Made by a program: the position numbers and the translations under genes. DNA of 64,000 nucleotides from positions 1 to 64,000 of the forward strand of contig JAEYOE010000033.1 in NCBI GenBank assembly GCA_023412005.1, given 5' to 3'. The notes beneath the pieces were generated by a model that saw only the letters and a list, made by a program, of their open reading frames with translations, made no database searches and was not told the origin of the DNA. This stretch comes from Bacillota bacterium. GTDB taxonomy: Bacteria; Bacillota; Clostridia; Christensenellales; SZUA-584. Shown here one piece after another: positions 18,568 to 26,405 of this stretch; position 1 is the stretch's first letter; the number at the start of each line of letters is the position of its first letter.

Positions 18568-18592
18568 TCTGCAATATAAGACGCAAAATATT

Positions 18593-18677
18593 GAACGACA
18601 CAGGGGTCGTTCCCTACGTTCGAAGCATTTTTGTTACATGTCCTAAAAAGAGTATACCTGTACCCCGAAGGGTATAA
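18593..18677. repeat. Tandem-spaced 85-base module, copy 1
   Basis: Begins GAACGACACAGGGGTCGTTC, a hairpin, then CCTACGTTCGAAGC, a T-rich run, CTAAAAAG and ACCCCGAAGGGTATAAA. It matches the unit at 18709 over its whole length with scattered changes. Confidence 0.6.
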
Positions 18678-18708
18678 AAAACTTGGACTAGCCATTCAAA
18701 ACAACTCG

Positions 18709-18793
18709 GAACGACACGGAGGTCGTTCCCTACGTTCGAAGCTTTCTTGTAAAATGCTAAAAAAAGGATTCTTATACCCCAAAAGGGGATGAA
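18709..18793. repeat. Tandem-spaced 85-base module, copy 2
   Basis: Begins GAACGACACGGAGGTCGTTC, followed by the identical CCTACGTTCGAAGC, a T-rich run, CTAAAAAAAG and TACCCCAAAAGGGGATGA. It lies 116 bases after copy 1. The compensating loop and stem differences suggest that an RNA or DNA hairpin is being kept. The whole 18087-18830 gap is otherwise gene-free. Confidence 0.6.
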
Positions 18794-18830
18794 CCACATC
18801 GCTGAAAACGGCTGAAAAAGGCGGTGTTCT

Positions 18831-20117
18831 TTACAAATTTATCTGTCCGGTATCTTTCATTGCGGAAGCATACGCCACAAACTCCGGCGTTTGTTCCTCA
18901 ATATCGCGCTGTGTGACTCCGCACCACAGCACCAGCTCATTGATCAACTGCGCACAGCCATTGCCCATTGTAAAATAGCCGGTGGAAAGCTCAATATCCA
19001 GTGTTATCTCATTGACTTCCTGCCGCTTAACCAGCAGCCTTTTCAACCTTGCAAACAAGCCAAGCCCCATGCGGCTTTCTTTTTCCTGCGCGCGGTAATA
19101 CGCCTTTGTTGCTTCGTTGCGCGGCAAGCTCAGAAATGCGTACCGGAAGCCGAACGCATCATCCGGCAGCCGTTTGGCCGCTTCGTTATAATCCATATGT
19201 GATTGTTTCGCCCACTCCAGCCATATTTCTTTGGCGGCATTTTCATCCGGCATCTTAGGAACTTGCAGTGCCTCGGGATGATTCTTCATCAATGCATTTA
19301 TTTTTAAACTGTGCAGCGCGTGCGGCATCGGCTCATACGCCACCGCACCGAGCGTTTCGATCAAATAGGCTTTAAGCTCATCTCCCGTTTTTCTGCGCTT
19401 AACGGGCACAGCGGCTTGCTTGCACGCCGCCAGCAACGCGTTCCATTGTTTCTTTTTTTCTTCGCTGCGTTTGCCAATAAAAACAGCCGTCGGGCCGTCC
19501 GCGCCGCCGATAATGCCGACCGAACACGCGGTGTCGGTTCTGTGCTCCGATTGTTTTTGCTCATTTCGCGCCAGCGATGTCACACGCTGTACAAATTCCG
19601 TTTTCGCCTCCGTGTAAGCGTCACGATCGTGTTCATAGCTCTGTTTGAGCTGCAACTTTAATTCACCGTATTGCGTAGCCATATCGGGGTGCACCCGCAG
19701 AAACTCACAAAAATAAAGCTCATCCCAGTCGCCCTTATACCGCACATGAATATGAAACACTCTTTCCGCGAATCCTTGGGACGTGTACCCCTTTAAAAAG
19801 GTGATGTGCGGCGGCGGGTTATCCGGCTGGCTGCTGAATATGTATCCGTTTTGTTCAAATGTTTCTTTCAGCTTTTGCGTGCTGCACTCATCAGCAATCT
19901 CGAGCAGTATATCGATTGTGGGTTTTGCAATCAGCCCCGGCACGTATGTGCTCCCGATATGGCTGATTCTTATGACATTCTCCATACCGATTAAGCGGAT
20001 AATGCTGTCACGTTCGTCTTCGTACCACTGTTTCCATTCATCTCTGTGGTCGGACAGCTCAATCGGGAAAAGCTGCCAGAGCTCCTCGTTTGTCATTTCA
20101 CTAAGAGGCTTTGTCAT
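18831..20117 (-). CDS. GrpB/UPF0157-domain protein fused to a GIIGGADGPT-motif region
   Basis: A 428-residue protein. Residues 1-185 are a GrpB/UPF0157 domain, a nucleotidyltransferase-like fold often found with CoaE, recognised by ISHIGSTYVPGLIAKPTIDILLE and VRYKGDWDELYFCEFLR. Residues 199-214 read SVGIIGGADGPTAVFI, a motif otherwise characteristic of the beta subunit of sodium-pumping decarboxylases. The final 210 residues are a soluble, helical region I cannot assign. There is no membrane helix, so it is not a decarboxylase subunit. It starts by a 4-base overlap region with the acetyltransferase stop and has its own GAGGAG site. The same motif ends the lipoprotein at 20730-21317. Confidence 0.7.
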   Translation of the reverse strand: MTKPLSEMTNEELWQLFPIELSDHRDEWKQWYEDERDSIIRLIGMENVIRISHIGSTYVPGLIAKPTIDILLEIADECSTQKLKETFEQNGYIFSSQPDNPPPHITFLKGYTSQGFAERVFHIHVRYKGDWDELYFCEFLRVHPDMATQYGELKLQLKQSYEHDRDAYTEAKTEFVQRVTSLARNEQKQSEHRTDTACSVGIIGGADGPTAVFIGKRSEEKKKQWNALLAACKQAAVPVKRRKTGDELKAYLIETLGAVAYEPMPHALHSLKINALMKNHPEALQVPKMPDENAAKEIWLEWAKQSHMDYNEAAKRLPDDAFGFRYAFLSLPRNEATKAYYRAQEKESRMGLGLFARLKRLLVKRQEVNEITLDIELSTGYFTMGNGCAQLINELVLWCGVTQRDIEEQTPEFVAYASAMKDTGQINL

Positions 20118-20659
20118 TTGCCGCTCCTCTTAAAAAAGTCTTCTGCTGTCAGCGCATAACACTCGTTATCGTAAATGCGTCCGTCGTATATCTGCTCTGC
20201 CTGTTTGAGCGTGCCTTCGTAAGAAAACCCGCATTTTGTCAGGACATGCTTCGAGCGCTGATTAAACGGATAACAGTAGGCCGATATCAGGCTCAGGTTC
20301 AGTTGTTCAAAACCATATTGTAAAACGGCATTGGCCGCCTCTGTCATAATGCCTTTGCCCCAGTATTGCTCGCCAAGCGCGTACCCGAGCATCATCGCGT
20401 GCTCATTCTGCCTTTTTGGGTCTTTAATGAAGCCGAGCGAACCGATCATTTTACCGCTCTCTGCCAGCACAATGCCGAACACGCTCTCCTGATTGAGAAA
20501 TATCATTTGCATGACCTCCAGCGTCTCTTCCCTGCTATCATGCGGCTTCCAGCCCGCGTTGGGCCCCACATGGGGCGAAGACGCGTACGCGAAGATGTCA
20601 TCAGCATCCTCAATGCGTATATGCCGCAATATCAGGCGCGGGGTTGTGATGACCAGCAT
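20114..20659 (-). CDS. GNAT-family N-acetyltransferase, RimJ/RimL type
   Basis: A 181-residue acetyltransferase. It opens with TTPRLILRHIRIEDADDIFAYAS, the standard RimJ/RimL start, and carries the acetyl-CoA loop in YALGEQYWGKGIMTEAANAVLQYGF and the NQRSKHVLTKCGF end. The acceptor is unknown (ribosomal protein, amino acid or antibiotic). I use the ATG at 20659 because GAGAGG lies nine bases upstream; an earlier ATG abuts that site. Its stop codon overlaps the start of the GrpB-fusion gene. Confidence 0.88.
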   Translation of the reverse strand: MLVITTPRLILRHIRIEDADDIFAYASSPHVGPNAGWKPHDSREETLEVMQMIFLNQESVFGIVLAESGKMIGSLGFIKDPKRQNEHAMMLGYALGEQYWGKGIMTEAANAVLQYGFEQLNLSLISAYCYPFNQRSKHVLTKCGFSYEGTLKQAEQIYDGRIYDNECYALTAEDFFKRSGK

Positions 20660-20729
20660 AATACCCATCCTCTCAATCTATGTTTTTGATTATTATCCTA
20701 TCCTAAAATATAAATCTATATAGCCGCGA

Positions 20730-21317
20730 CTAACTGATGAACACTCTCGTCGGCCCGTCCGCGCCGCCGATGATACCCACGCTGACATCGCCCGTTTTCA
20801 AAAGCCGGTAGATGCTCCACATATGGCCGTTGGAGAGTTTGGCTAGCCACACCTTATCGTCCATCTGATATACGCGGTATTCCACGTACTCATCATAATA
20901 AACACCGTACTGGATGCATCGCGAATAGACCGCAATGTCGGGCACAGAAAAACCCTCCAGCAAAACCTCATTATCAAAAAGCGCTTCGAAATCTTGCGTG
21001 CTGATATCTGACATCGCTGTTTTGCCAGCGATCTCCTCCACGGTATCATTCTGCGGATCGACGATTCTCAGCTTGTCCTCCGAGATTTCAAAATACGGCA
21101 TGTATCCTTTCATCGCGATAAACGAGCTGAGCGGATTTGTATAGACATTGTCGCCAAACTCGTAAATACCTTCGATTCCTTCGCCTGACGGCGAAGGGTC
21201 GGCAGCACCCGCACTGATCGTCGGTTCTACGATTTCTTCCGGCTTCTCCATGCTGCACGCCGCAGCCGCAGCGATGCCTATGAGTAAAACAAACAGCAGC
21301 CATGCTTTCAGCTTCAT
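20730..21317 (-). CDS. Lipoprotein ending in a GIIGGADGPT motif
   Basis: A 195-residue protein with a lipoprotein signal (MKLKAWLLFVLLIGIAAAA, Cys21) and a Pro/Glu/Ser-rich linker, then a compact domain rich in Tyr, Asp and Glu. The last residues read VSVGIIGGADGPTRVFIS, the same motif found inside the GrpB-fusion protein a little further on. Outside the motif the two show no similarity. I use the ATG at 21317 because GAGGGGA lies just upstream. The family is unknown and the location is the outer face of the membrane. The gap to the acetyltransferase start is 70 bases. Confidence 0.7.
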   Translation of the reverse strand: MKLKAWLLFVLLIGIAAAAACSMEKPEEIVEPTISAGAADPSPSGEGIEGIYEFGDNVYTNPLSSFIAMKGYMPYFEISEDKLRIVDPQNDTVEEIAGKTAMSDISTQDFEALFDNEVLLEGFSVPDIAVYSRCIQYGVYYDEYVEYRVYQMDDKVWLAKLSNGHMWSIYRLLKTGDVSVGIIGGADGPTRVFIS

Positions 21318-21344
21318 AAATCCCCTCATATTCACACGATCTTA

Positions 21345-21746
21345 CTAAAAGAATCGTTTAATCTCTATCTCGGCATTCTCTGGCGAATCGCTGCCGTGAA
21401 TCAGATTCTCGCCCATGCAATAAGCATAATCACCGCGAATTGTTCCGGCCTTGCCTTCTTCAAATGCCGTGGCTCCCATCAAAATCCGCACCCCGGTCAC
21501 AGCGTTTTGCCCTTCAACGATTAAACACAGCACCGGCCCTGACATCATAAAGCTTTCGATCCGCGAATAATACGGCTTGTCGGCCTGATGCGCGTAATGC
21601 TCTCGCAGTATGTCTTTGCCAAGCCGCATCATCTTTGCGTCTGCAATGCGGTACCCCTTTCTTTCAATCCGCGCAATAATCTCCCCGGTCAGCCCTCTTT
21701 TTAAGCAGTCGGGCTTGAGCATCACAAACGTTCTTTCCTCAGCCAT
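21345..21746 (-). CDS. ndk: Nucleoside diphosphate kinase
   Basis: A 133-residue enzyme that transfers the gamma phosphate between nucleoside triphosphates and diphosphates. The family motifs are complete: the N-terminal TFVMLKPDCLKRGLTGEII, the nucleotide-binding central part, and the catalytic NLIHGSDSPENAEIEI with His117. The length is typical, slightly short at the C-terminus. AAGGAG precedes the ATG. It lies in a row of minus-strand genes with 27- to 40-base gaps. Confidence 0.96.
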   Translation of the reverse strand: MAEERTFVMLKPDCLKRGLTGEIIARIERKGYRIADAKMMRLGKDILREHYAHQADKPYYSRIESFMMSGPVLCLIVEGQNAVTGVRILMGATAFEEGKAGTIRGDYAYCMGENLIHGSDSPENAEIEIKRFF

Positions 21747-21783
21747 TGTTTTTGGCTCCTTTTCTTTCGGGTTCTAATGAATA

Positions 21784-22197
21784 CTATGAAACGACTTCAA
21801 TTTGAATATCTTCAGGGAGCAGCCTGTCCTTCTTTTGCTCCGTCCCACCGAACTCACCCTCAAACACAACGACAAGGCTGTTTTCTCCGCTCGATAACAC
21901 AAAAGTGTCGGAAACAAGCTTCTCATCAAAGCCGCACATGTCTGCGCATTTCAGCAGCCCAGCCGACACATCCTTTTGCGAGGATGCGCTGATCTTAACC
22001 GTCACGTCTTCGTCGCCTTTATTATCAATCGTCAGAAAACAATCCATATAAACCATGTTGCTGATTACTGAGAAATTATCAAACCGGCTCTTTTCCTTAT
22101 TCAGTTCCAAGCCGTTTTGCGCAGTGCCATTAAGACACGAACACAACAGCATCACCGTTATGGCCGCTGCCACGACAAGCGCTCTTTTAGCCCTCAT
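21784..22197 (-). CDS. Small secreted lipoprotein, function unknown
   Basis: A 137-residue protein with a signal segment (MRAKRALVVAAAITVMLLC, lipobox-like LLCSC) and a mature part predicted to be mostly beta strand (DCFLTIDNKGDEDVTVKISASSQKDV, ENSLVVVFEGEFGG). This pattern suggests an Ig-like or accessory binding fold, but no family is recognised. I use the ATG at 22197 because GGGGGGAGA lies just upstream; the longer frame would overlap the upstream peptidase gene. Confidence 0.65.
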   Translation of the reverse strand: MRAKRALVVAAAITVMLLCSCLNGTAQNGLELNKEKSRFDNFSVISNMVYMDCFLTIDNKGDEDVTVKISASSQKDVSAGLLKCADMCGFDEKLVSDTFVLSSGENSLVVVFEGEFGGTEQKKDRLLPEDIQIEVVS

Positions 22198-22219
22198 TCT
22201 GTCTCCCCCCGTTGTGTTG

Positions 22220-23260
22220 CTAGGCCGCCCCCGTATATTCTTCAAAGCAGTCGCCGCTTTGCTTCATGGCTCTTGCTGCCTCCACGCCCACAAAGCGCCA
22301 ATGCCACGGCTCATATATCACCTTGGTGTACTCCTGCTTGTCCTGCTTGTATCTCAGCGTAAAGCCGTAATCCTGTGCGTTCGCGTTCAGCCATTGATAC
22401 GCATCTGTCTTCGCAAAACCCTTGTCTCGCTTTGTATAAGACGGCGTGACAATATCGAGCGCCAGCCCTGTTTGATGTTCGCTCGTGTTCGGGCGTGCCG
22501 TGATGGTTGCGGCCTGCACCTCGGCCTCCTCCCGGCTGTAACCCTTGGCAATGTAGCTGTCTACTTTTTTCTGATAAAGCTCGTTCTGGCGCTCATAGCT
22601 GCGGTAAGCGTCCACCAACTGAAATTCAACACCGTCTTTTGCGGCATCTGCAAACATGCGCGTGCAAATATCATAAATGCGTGCGTCCACCTGTCCGCTT
22701 TCAAAATCGGCAAGTGACACGTTAAAGCCGTCGGGCAGCAAATGTGACGGGTTCACGAGTATCGCCGCCCACTCACCCATCGGCACATCAATATCCGGCC
22801 TGTGTCTGCCGATTAAATAATCACGGCTCACATAGCCTGTTGTTCCGTTGTACGAAATATACGCCCAGCCGCCCTCATAGGAAATCACATCTGTTGTTTC
22901 ATTGGCGGGCAGCGATGCGAGCACGATGCTGTTCTTTTCCGGCTTTTCGCGAATATTCACCGCGTCTTTGGCTGTGCACACAGCCTGCCCGACAAACGCG
23001 GCTGCTTGCGCGGGCGTGGGTGTCGGAGCCGGTGTTTGAGCCAATGTCGGCTGCGGTGTTTGTTCCGGCGCTGTGGTTTGAATCGGCGCAGAGGGAGGCG
23101 AAGGTGCTGCTGTCTGCGTTTGGGCCGACGGGGTTGCCGATGTTGCGGATACGGCTTCGCTGTTGGCACCACACGCGCCCATAAGCATAGACAAAAGAAT
23201 AAAAGCGGCTAGCAAGCTTTGTCTTATATTGAAGGTTGATTTTTTCCTTGAGACGTTCAA
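22220..23260 (-). CDS. D-alanyl-D-alanine carboxypeptidase, VanY type, with SH3 domain
   Basis: A 346-residue wall peptidase. It has an N-terminal lipoprotein signal (LLAAFILLSMLMGAC), a Pro/Thr/Ala-rich linker (about 40-85), an SH3b domain at about 95-155 (AVNIREKPEKNSIVLASLP, GTTGYVSRDYL), then an M15B peptidase domain. That domain carries the zinc motif SEHQTGLALDI and the C-terminal EPWHWRFVG. The enzyme trims the terminal D-Ala of peptidoglycan stem peptides outside the cell. The start is a TTG with AGGAGA eight bases upstream. A vancomycin-resistance cluster (VanR, VanS, VanH, VanA or VanX) is not present here. Confidence 0.9.
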   Translation of the reverse strand: MNVSRKKSTFNIRQSLLAAFILLSMLMGACGANSEAVSATSATPSAQTQTAAPSPPSAPIQTTAPEQTPQPTLAQTPAPTPTPAQAAAFVGQAVCTAKDAVNIREKPEKNSIVLASLPANETTDVISYEGGWAYISYNGTTGYVSRDYLIGRHRPDIDVPMGEWAAILVNPSHLLPDGFNVSLADFESGQVDARIYDICTRMFADAAKDGVEFQLVDAYRSYERQNELYQKKVDSYIAKGYSREEAEVQAATITARPNTSEHQTGLALDIVTPSYTKRDKGFAKTDAYQWLNANAQDYGFTLRYKQDKQEYTKVIYEPWHWRFVGVEAARAMKQSGDCFEEYTGAA

Positions 23261-23534
23261 AAGGTATGTCTCCTACTGCCTTTTTGATTGCATTATAGCA
23301 CAGGACACACGTATCGGTCATTGTTTCATTGATATGTTTTTAATATTTAAAATACTCAAGATATGCAAATATGTTAATCACAAACGGCAGAAATTTTATT
23401 CCCTCTTATTATAGCTGGCGAAAGATGCTGCTGCGCTATCGTCCCCTGTCGATTAAAATAATCACGGGATGCGATCCGCATTGAAAACCTTAGGCTGCAG
23501 TAAGCTGACCATAATTTCTAATGTCAATACGAGC

Positions 23535-23620
23535 TCAGCGGAAAACTACAAAGTGGATCAGAATCCCTTTAACTAAGCCTTATAATGGTATTCTGATCCA
23601 CTGCACGGTCGGCAAGCCGG
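23535..23620. repeat. Dispersed palindromic repeat, third copy
   Basis: Inverted arms GTGGATCAGAAT (23553-23564) and ATTCTGATCCAC (23590-23601), 12 bases each and perfect, lie 25 bases apart. The arm content (GTGGA, GAAT) parallels the element at 9050. The rest of the 23261-23680 gap shows no gene, only AT-rich sequence and a short hairpin near the vanY start. Confidence 0.5.
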
Positions 23621-23680
23621 GATAATAAAACATGTAATATCGGCACAGCATTTGCTTATACTGCTTTTCGTATGACGACG

Positions 23681-23950
23681 CTATTTGTTTGTAACCGATC
23701 CCTTTCGAATCAGGTTGATAATTGCGAGCAGAATCACCGAGCCCAGCAGTGCAACCAAAAAGCTTTCCAGCGTAAAGCCTGTCACATCCGCGTTCGCACC
23801 GATCAGATTCATTATGAAGCCGCCGATAAAAGCGCCGATGATACCCACAGCAATGTTCGCAAAAGCGCCCATTGACGGATTGTTTTTCATAATGATGCTG
23901 GCCACCCAGCCCGCGAGTGCACCAAGCACAATCCAAGATAAAATACCCAT
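23681..23950 (-). CDS. GlsB/YeaQ/YmgE-family stress membrane protein
   Basis: An 89-residue, three-helix membrane protein. The glycine-rich sequences GILSWIVLGALAGWVASIIMK and NIAVGIIGAFIGGFIMNLIG, then SFLVALLGSVILLAIINLI, are diagnostic of the transglycosylase-associated (GlsB/YeaQ) family. These proteins accumulate under stress; their mechanism is not settled. AGGAGG lies seven bases before the ATG. It is divergent from the molybdenum hydroxylase operon. Confidence 0.9.
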   Translation of the reverse strand: MGILSWIVLGALAGWVASIIMKNNPSMGAFANIAVGIIGAFIGGFIMNLIGANADVTGFTLESFLVALLGSVILLAIINLIRKGSVTNK

Positions 23951-24018
23951 TGCAGTTCCTCCTTTTTTGTTAGTTTCTCTGCTATATCGATTTATTATGC
24001 ATTTTCTCTTTTTGCGGG

Positions 24019-24042
24019 TATCCTTTTTGATGCAAAAGGATA
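24019..24042. promoter_or_regulatory. Inverted repeat between divergent genes, candidate operator
   Basis: TATCCTTTT (24019-24027) and AAAAGGATA (24034-24042) form a perfect 9-base inverted repeat with a 6-base spacer. It lies between glsB and the hydroxylase operon. TATAAT at 24062-24067, a likely -10 of the operon, lies 20 bases downstream. The position suits a repressor site for either gene, but no regulator is known. Confidence 0.4.
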
Positions 24043-24095
24043 ACAAGCCGCAATGATTGGCTATAATAAGTTTTATCAAAACAGCCGGAGACAAC

Positions 24096-26405
24096 ATGAT
24101 CAGAAACGACGCTTGGCTGAAGGTCAGCGGAAAAGCTAAATACAATGACGATGATGTCAGCCGTTCATGCCTTCAGGCAAGGCTTTTAACAAGCGTATTC
24201 GCGCATGCGCGTATTCTCTCCATCGATACATCCGGCGCGTACATGGTGCCTGGCGTGCGTGCCATCGTCACCGGACGCGACTGTTTGCAGCTCATCGGTT
24301 CCGTGCTGCAGGATATGCCGGTGCTTGCGATCGACAGGGTGCGTTACTTCGGCGAACCCGTTGCGATCGTGGTGGCTGATGAAGAATGGCAGGCAGCCCA
24401 AGGCACCAAGCTGATACAGGTGGCGTACGACCCGTTACCGATCGTTAATTCCATTGAAGACGCCCTGATGCCAAACCCCACGCTGGTGCATCCCGCGCTG
24501 ATGCAGTATACGCATACCGTGGAAGATGTTTACCCGGAAATGAATTCAAATATATCAAACCGCACCCGTATAAGAAAAGGAAATATGCTATATGGCTGGG
24601 CTTGCTGCGACACCGTTGTCGAAGGAGAGTACCGCATTCCGCAAGCCGATCATGCCTTTATGGAAACGCGAAACGCGCGGGCGCAAATCCTTCCAAATGG
24701 ACAGCTCCTTATCCGTTCCGCCTCTCAGGCCGCTCACGCGGCAAGAGCGCTGATTGCGAAGTTTTTCAAGCTGTCAGAAAGCAGCATCATTATTGAGACA
24801 CCATTTGTGGGCGGCGGATATGGCGGCAAGGTGAATCCGCATCCGGAGATCATGGCCTTTGTGGCTTCTCATGCCGTTAACGGGCAGGAGGTTCGCCTGT
24901 CGTTCACGCGTGAACAAAGCTTTTATTCAAGTGCCTGCAAAATCGGCGCGAAAGCGTACATGAAGCTGGGTGCAGATAAAACAGGCCGCCTGCAGGCCAT
25001 ACAGGTTCACTTCTTTATCGAATCGGGTGCTTATGCCGATACGTCACCCATCATGACGCGCGCTGCCGCCGCTAACTGCAGCGGTGCATACAATGTGCCG
25101 TGCATCGAATGCGATTCCGTCTGCGTTTATACCAACCACGTTTATTCCACATCTTTCAGAGGCTTCGGGCACGAGGTGTCCACGTTTGCAATGGAGCGCA
25201 CAATGGAAAAGCTTGCGTTGCAGCTGGGCATTGACTCTTGCGAATTAAGACGCATCAATGCCCTGCGCGAAGGCGACTATACCCCGACGCAAACGAAGGT
25301 GACACTCAGCAACACAGGCAATCTTGATGGCTGCATAAGCCGGGTTAAGCAGCTTATCGCGTGGGATGACGGCGCTCGCATAGAAACGCAAGAGGCGATG
25401 ATTCGCACAAAAGGCCTCGCGTGCTTTTCTAAAACCTCCAGTTCCCCCACCGACGCATCATCATCGGCTGTTGTGCAGTTTTGCTCAGACGGCAGCGTCA
25501 GCCTGAGTTGCAGCGTGATTGAGTGCGGCCCGGGCATGACCACCGCGCTGCCGAAAATTCTCGCCGAGCGCCTGGGCATCAGCCTTGATAAGGTGGCCAT
25601 GAACATGCAGATCAACACACAGTCGCATCCCGAGCATTGGAAAACCGTCGCGAGCATGTCGACCTATATGGCGGGCAACGCCATTATAGCCGCCGCCGAT
25701 GACGCGCTCCGTCAGCTCAAGGCCAACGCGGCGCTTGCTTTACGCTGCCCCCCGGAGGACATTGTTCTTATAAACGAGACAGCGCAGCTTAAGGACGACG
25801 AAGCTGTATCTCTGCCGTTTAAAGAGATTGTGTTTGGCGTTAAAACAAAAGAAGGCAACGCAATGGGCGGCCCGGTGATCGGCTGCGGACGCTTTATCAT
25901 GAAAAACCTCTCCCAGCTCGACCGAGAAACGGGCAAAGGTCAGCCCGGGCCATACTGGACAGTGGGCGCACAGGCTGTGGAAATTGAGTACGACCGCTTT
26001 TTGCAGACCTTTCGTTTGGTGAAGGCTGTCACCGTGATTGACGCGGGCAAAGTGATTTTGCCCGCGTGTGCGGCGGGACAGGTACTGGGCGGCATGAACA
26101 CCGGCCTTAGCTTGGCCACACGCGAATGCTACCATTTCGACGCGACGGGCGAATTGAACGACACCAGCTTTCGCACCTACAAGCTCATGCACTTTCATGA
26201 AAACCCGGTTTTCATTGCAGAATTTATTGAAACACCGAATTTGAGCGGCCCAATGGGCGCGCGCGGTATTGCGGAGCACAGCGTACTCGGTATGCCGCCG
26301 GCTCTCGTTAATGCGCTATGCCTGGCTGCCGGCGTACAGCTCGATACGCTGCCCGTTACATTCGAAAGCCTCTGGCAGGCAGCTAAGACCGGCGGTAATG
26401 GCTGA
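24096..26405 (+). CDS. Xanthine dehydrogenase-family molybdopterin-binding subunit
   Basis: A 769-residue large subunit of a molybdenum hydroxylase. It starts with a small aldehyde-oxidase-like domain (WLKVSGKAKYNDDD). The molybdopterin-binding region has FVGGGYGGKVNPHPEIMAFVA, SFRGFGHEVSTFAME and a C-terminal MGARGIAEHSVLGMPPA, where the Glu aligns with the catalytic Glu of the family (usually GxGE, here GIAE). Partners are the FAD and 2Fe-2S subunits encoded next. The substrate is a heterocycle or aldehyde and cannot be told from the sequence; purines are the most usual. CCGGAGA precedes the ATG. Its stop shares one base with the next start codon. Confidence 0.9.
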   Translation: MIRNDAWLKVSGKAKYNDDDVSRSCLQARLLTSVFAHARILSIDTSGAYMVPGVRAIVTGRDCLQLIGSVLQDMPVLAIDRVRYFGEPVAIVVADEEWQAAQGTKLIQVAYDPLPIVNSIEDALMPNPTLVHPALMQYTHTVEDVYPEMNSNISNRTRIRKGNMLYGWACCDTVVEGEYRIPQADHAFMETRNARAQILPNGQLLIRSASQAAHAARALIAKFFKLSESSIIIETPFVGGGYGGKVNPHPEIMAFVASHAVNGQEVRLSFTREQSFYSSACKIGAKAYMKLGADKTGRLQAIQVHFFIESGAYADTSPIMTRAAAANCSGAYNVPCIECDSVCVYTNHVYSTSFRGFGHEVSTFAMERTMEKLALQLGIDSCELRRINALREGDYTPTQTKVTLSNTGNLDGCISRVKQLIAWDDGARIETQEAMIRTKGLACFSKTSSSPTDASSSAVVQFCSDGSVSLSCSVIECGPGMTTALPKILAERLGISLDKVAMNMQINTQSHPEHWKTVASMSTYMAGNAIIAAADDALRQLKANAALALRCPPEDIVLINETAQLKDDEAVSLPFKEIVFGVKTKEGNAMGGPVIGCGRFIMKNLSQLDRETGKGQPGPYWTVGAQAVEIEYDRFLQTFRLVKAVTVIDAGKVILPACAAGQVLGGMNTGLSLATRECYHFDATGELNDTSFRTYKLMHFHENPVFIAEFIETPNLSGPMGARGIAEHSVLGMPPALVNALCLAAGVQLDTLPVTFESLWQAAKTGGNG

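Noticed and set aside
18593..18793. Possible CRISPR array from the repeated modules
   Set aside because: Only two 85-base copies, unequal content, no regular spacing and no cas genes.
18831..21317. Oxaloacetate or methylmalonyl-CoA decarboxylase beta subunit suggested by GIIGGADGPT
   Set aside because: One protein is soluble and the other a lipoprotein; neither has the polytopic membrane body of the beta subunit.
22220..23260. Vancomycin-resistance gene cluster, from the VanY-type peptidase
   Set aside because: No VanR, VanS, VanH, VanA or VanX homologue nearby; an SH3-bearing VanY-type lipoprotein is a common housekeeping wall enzyme.
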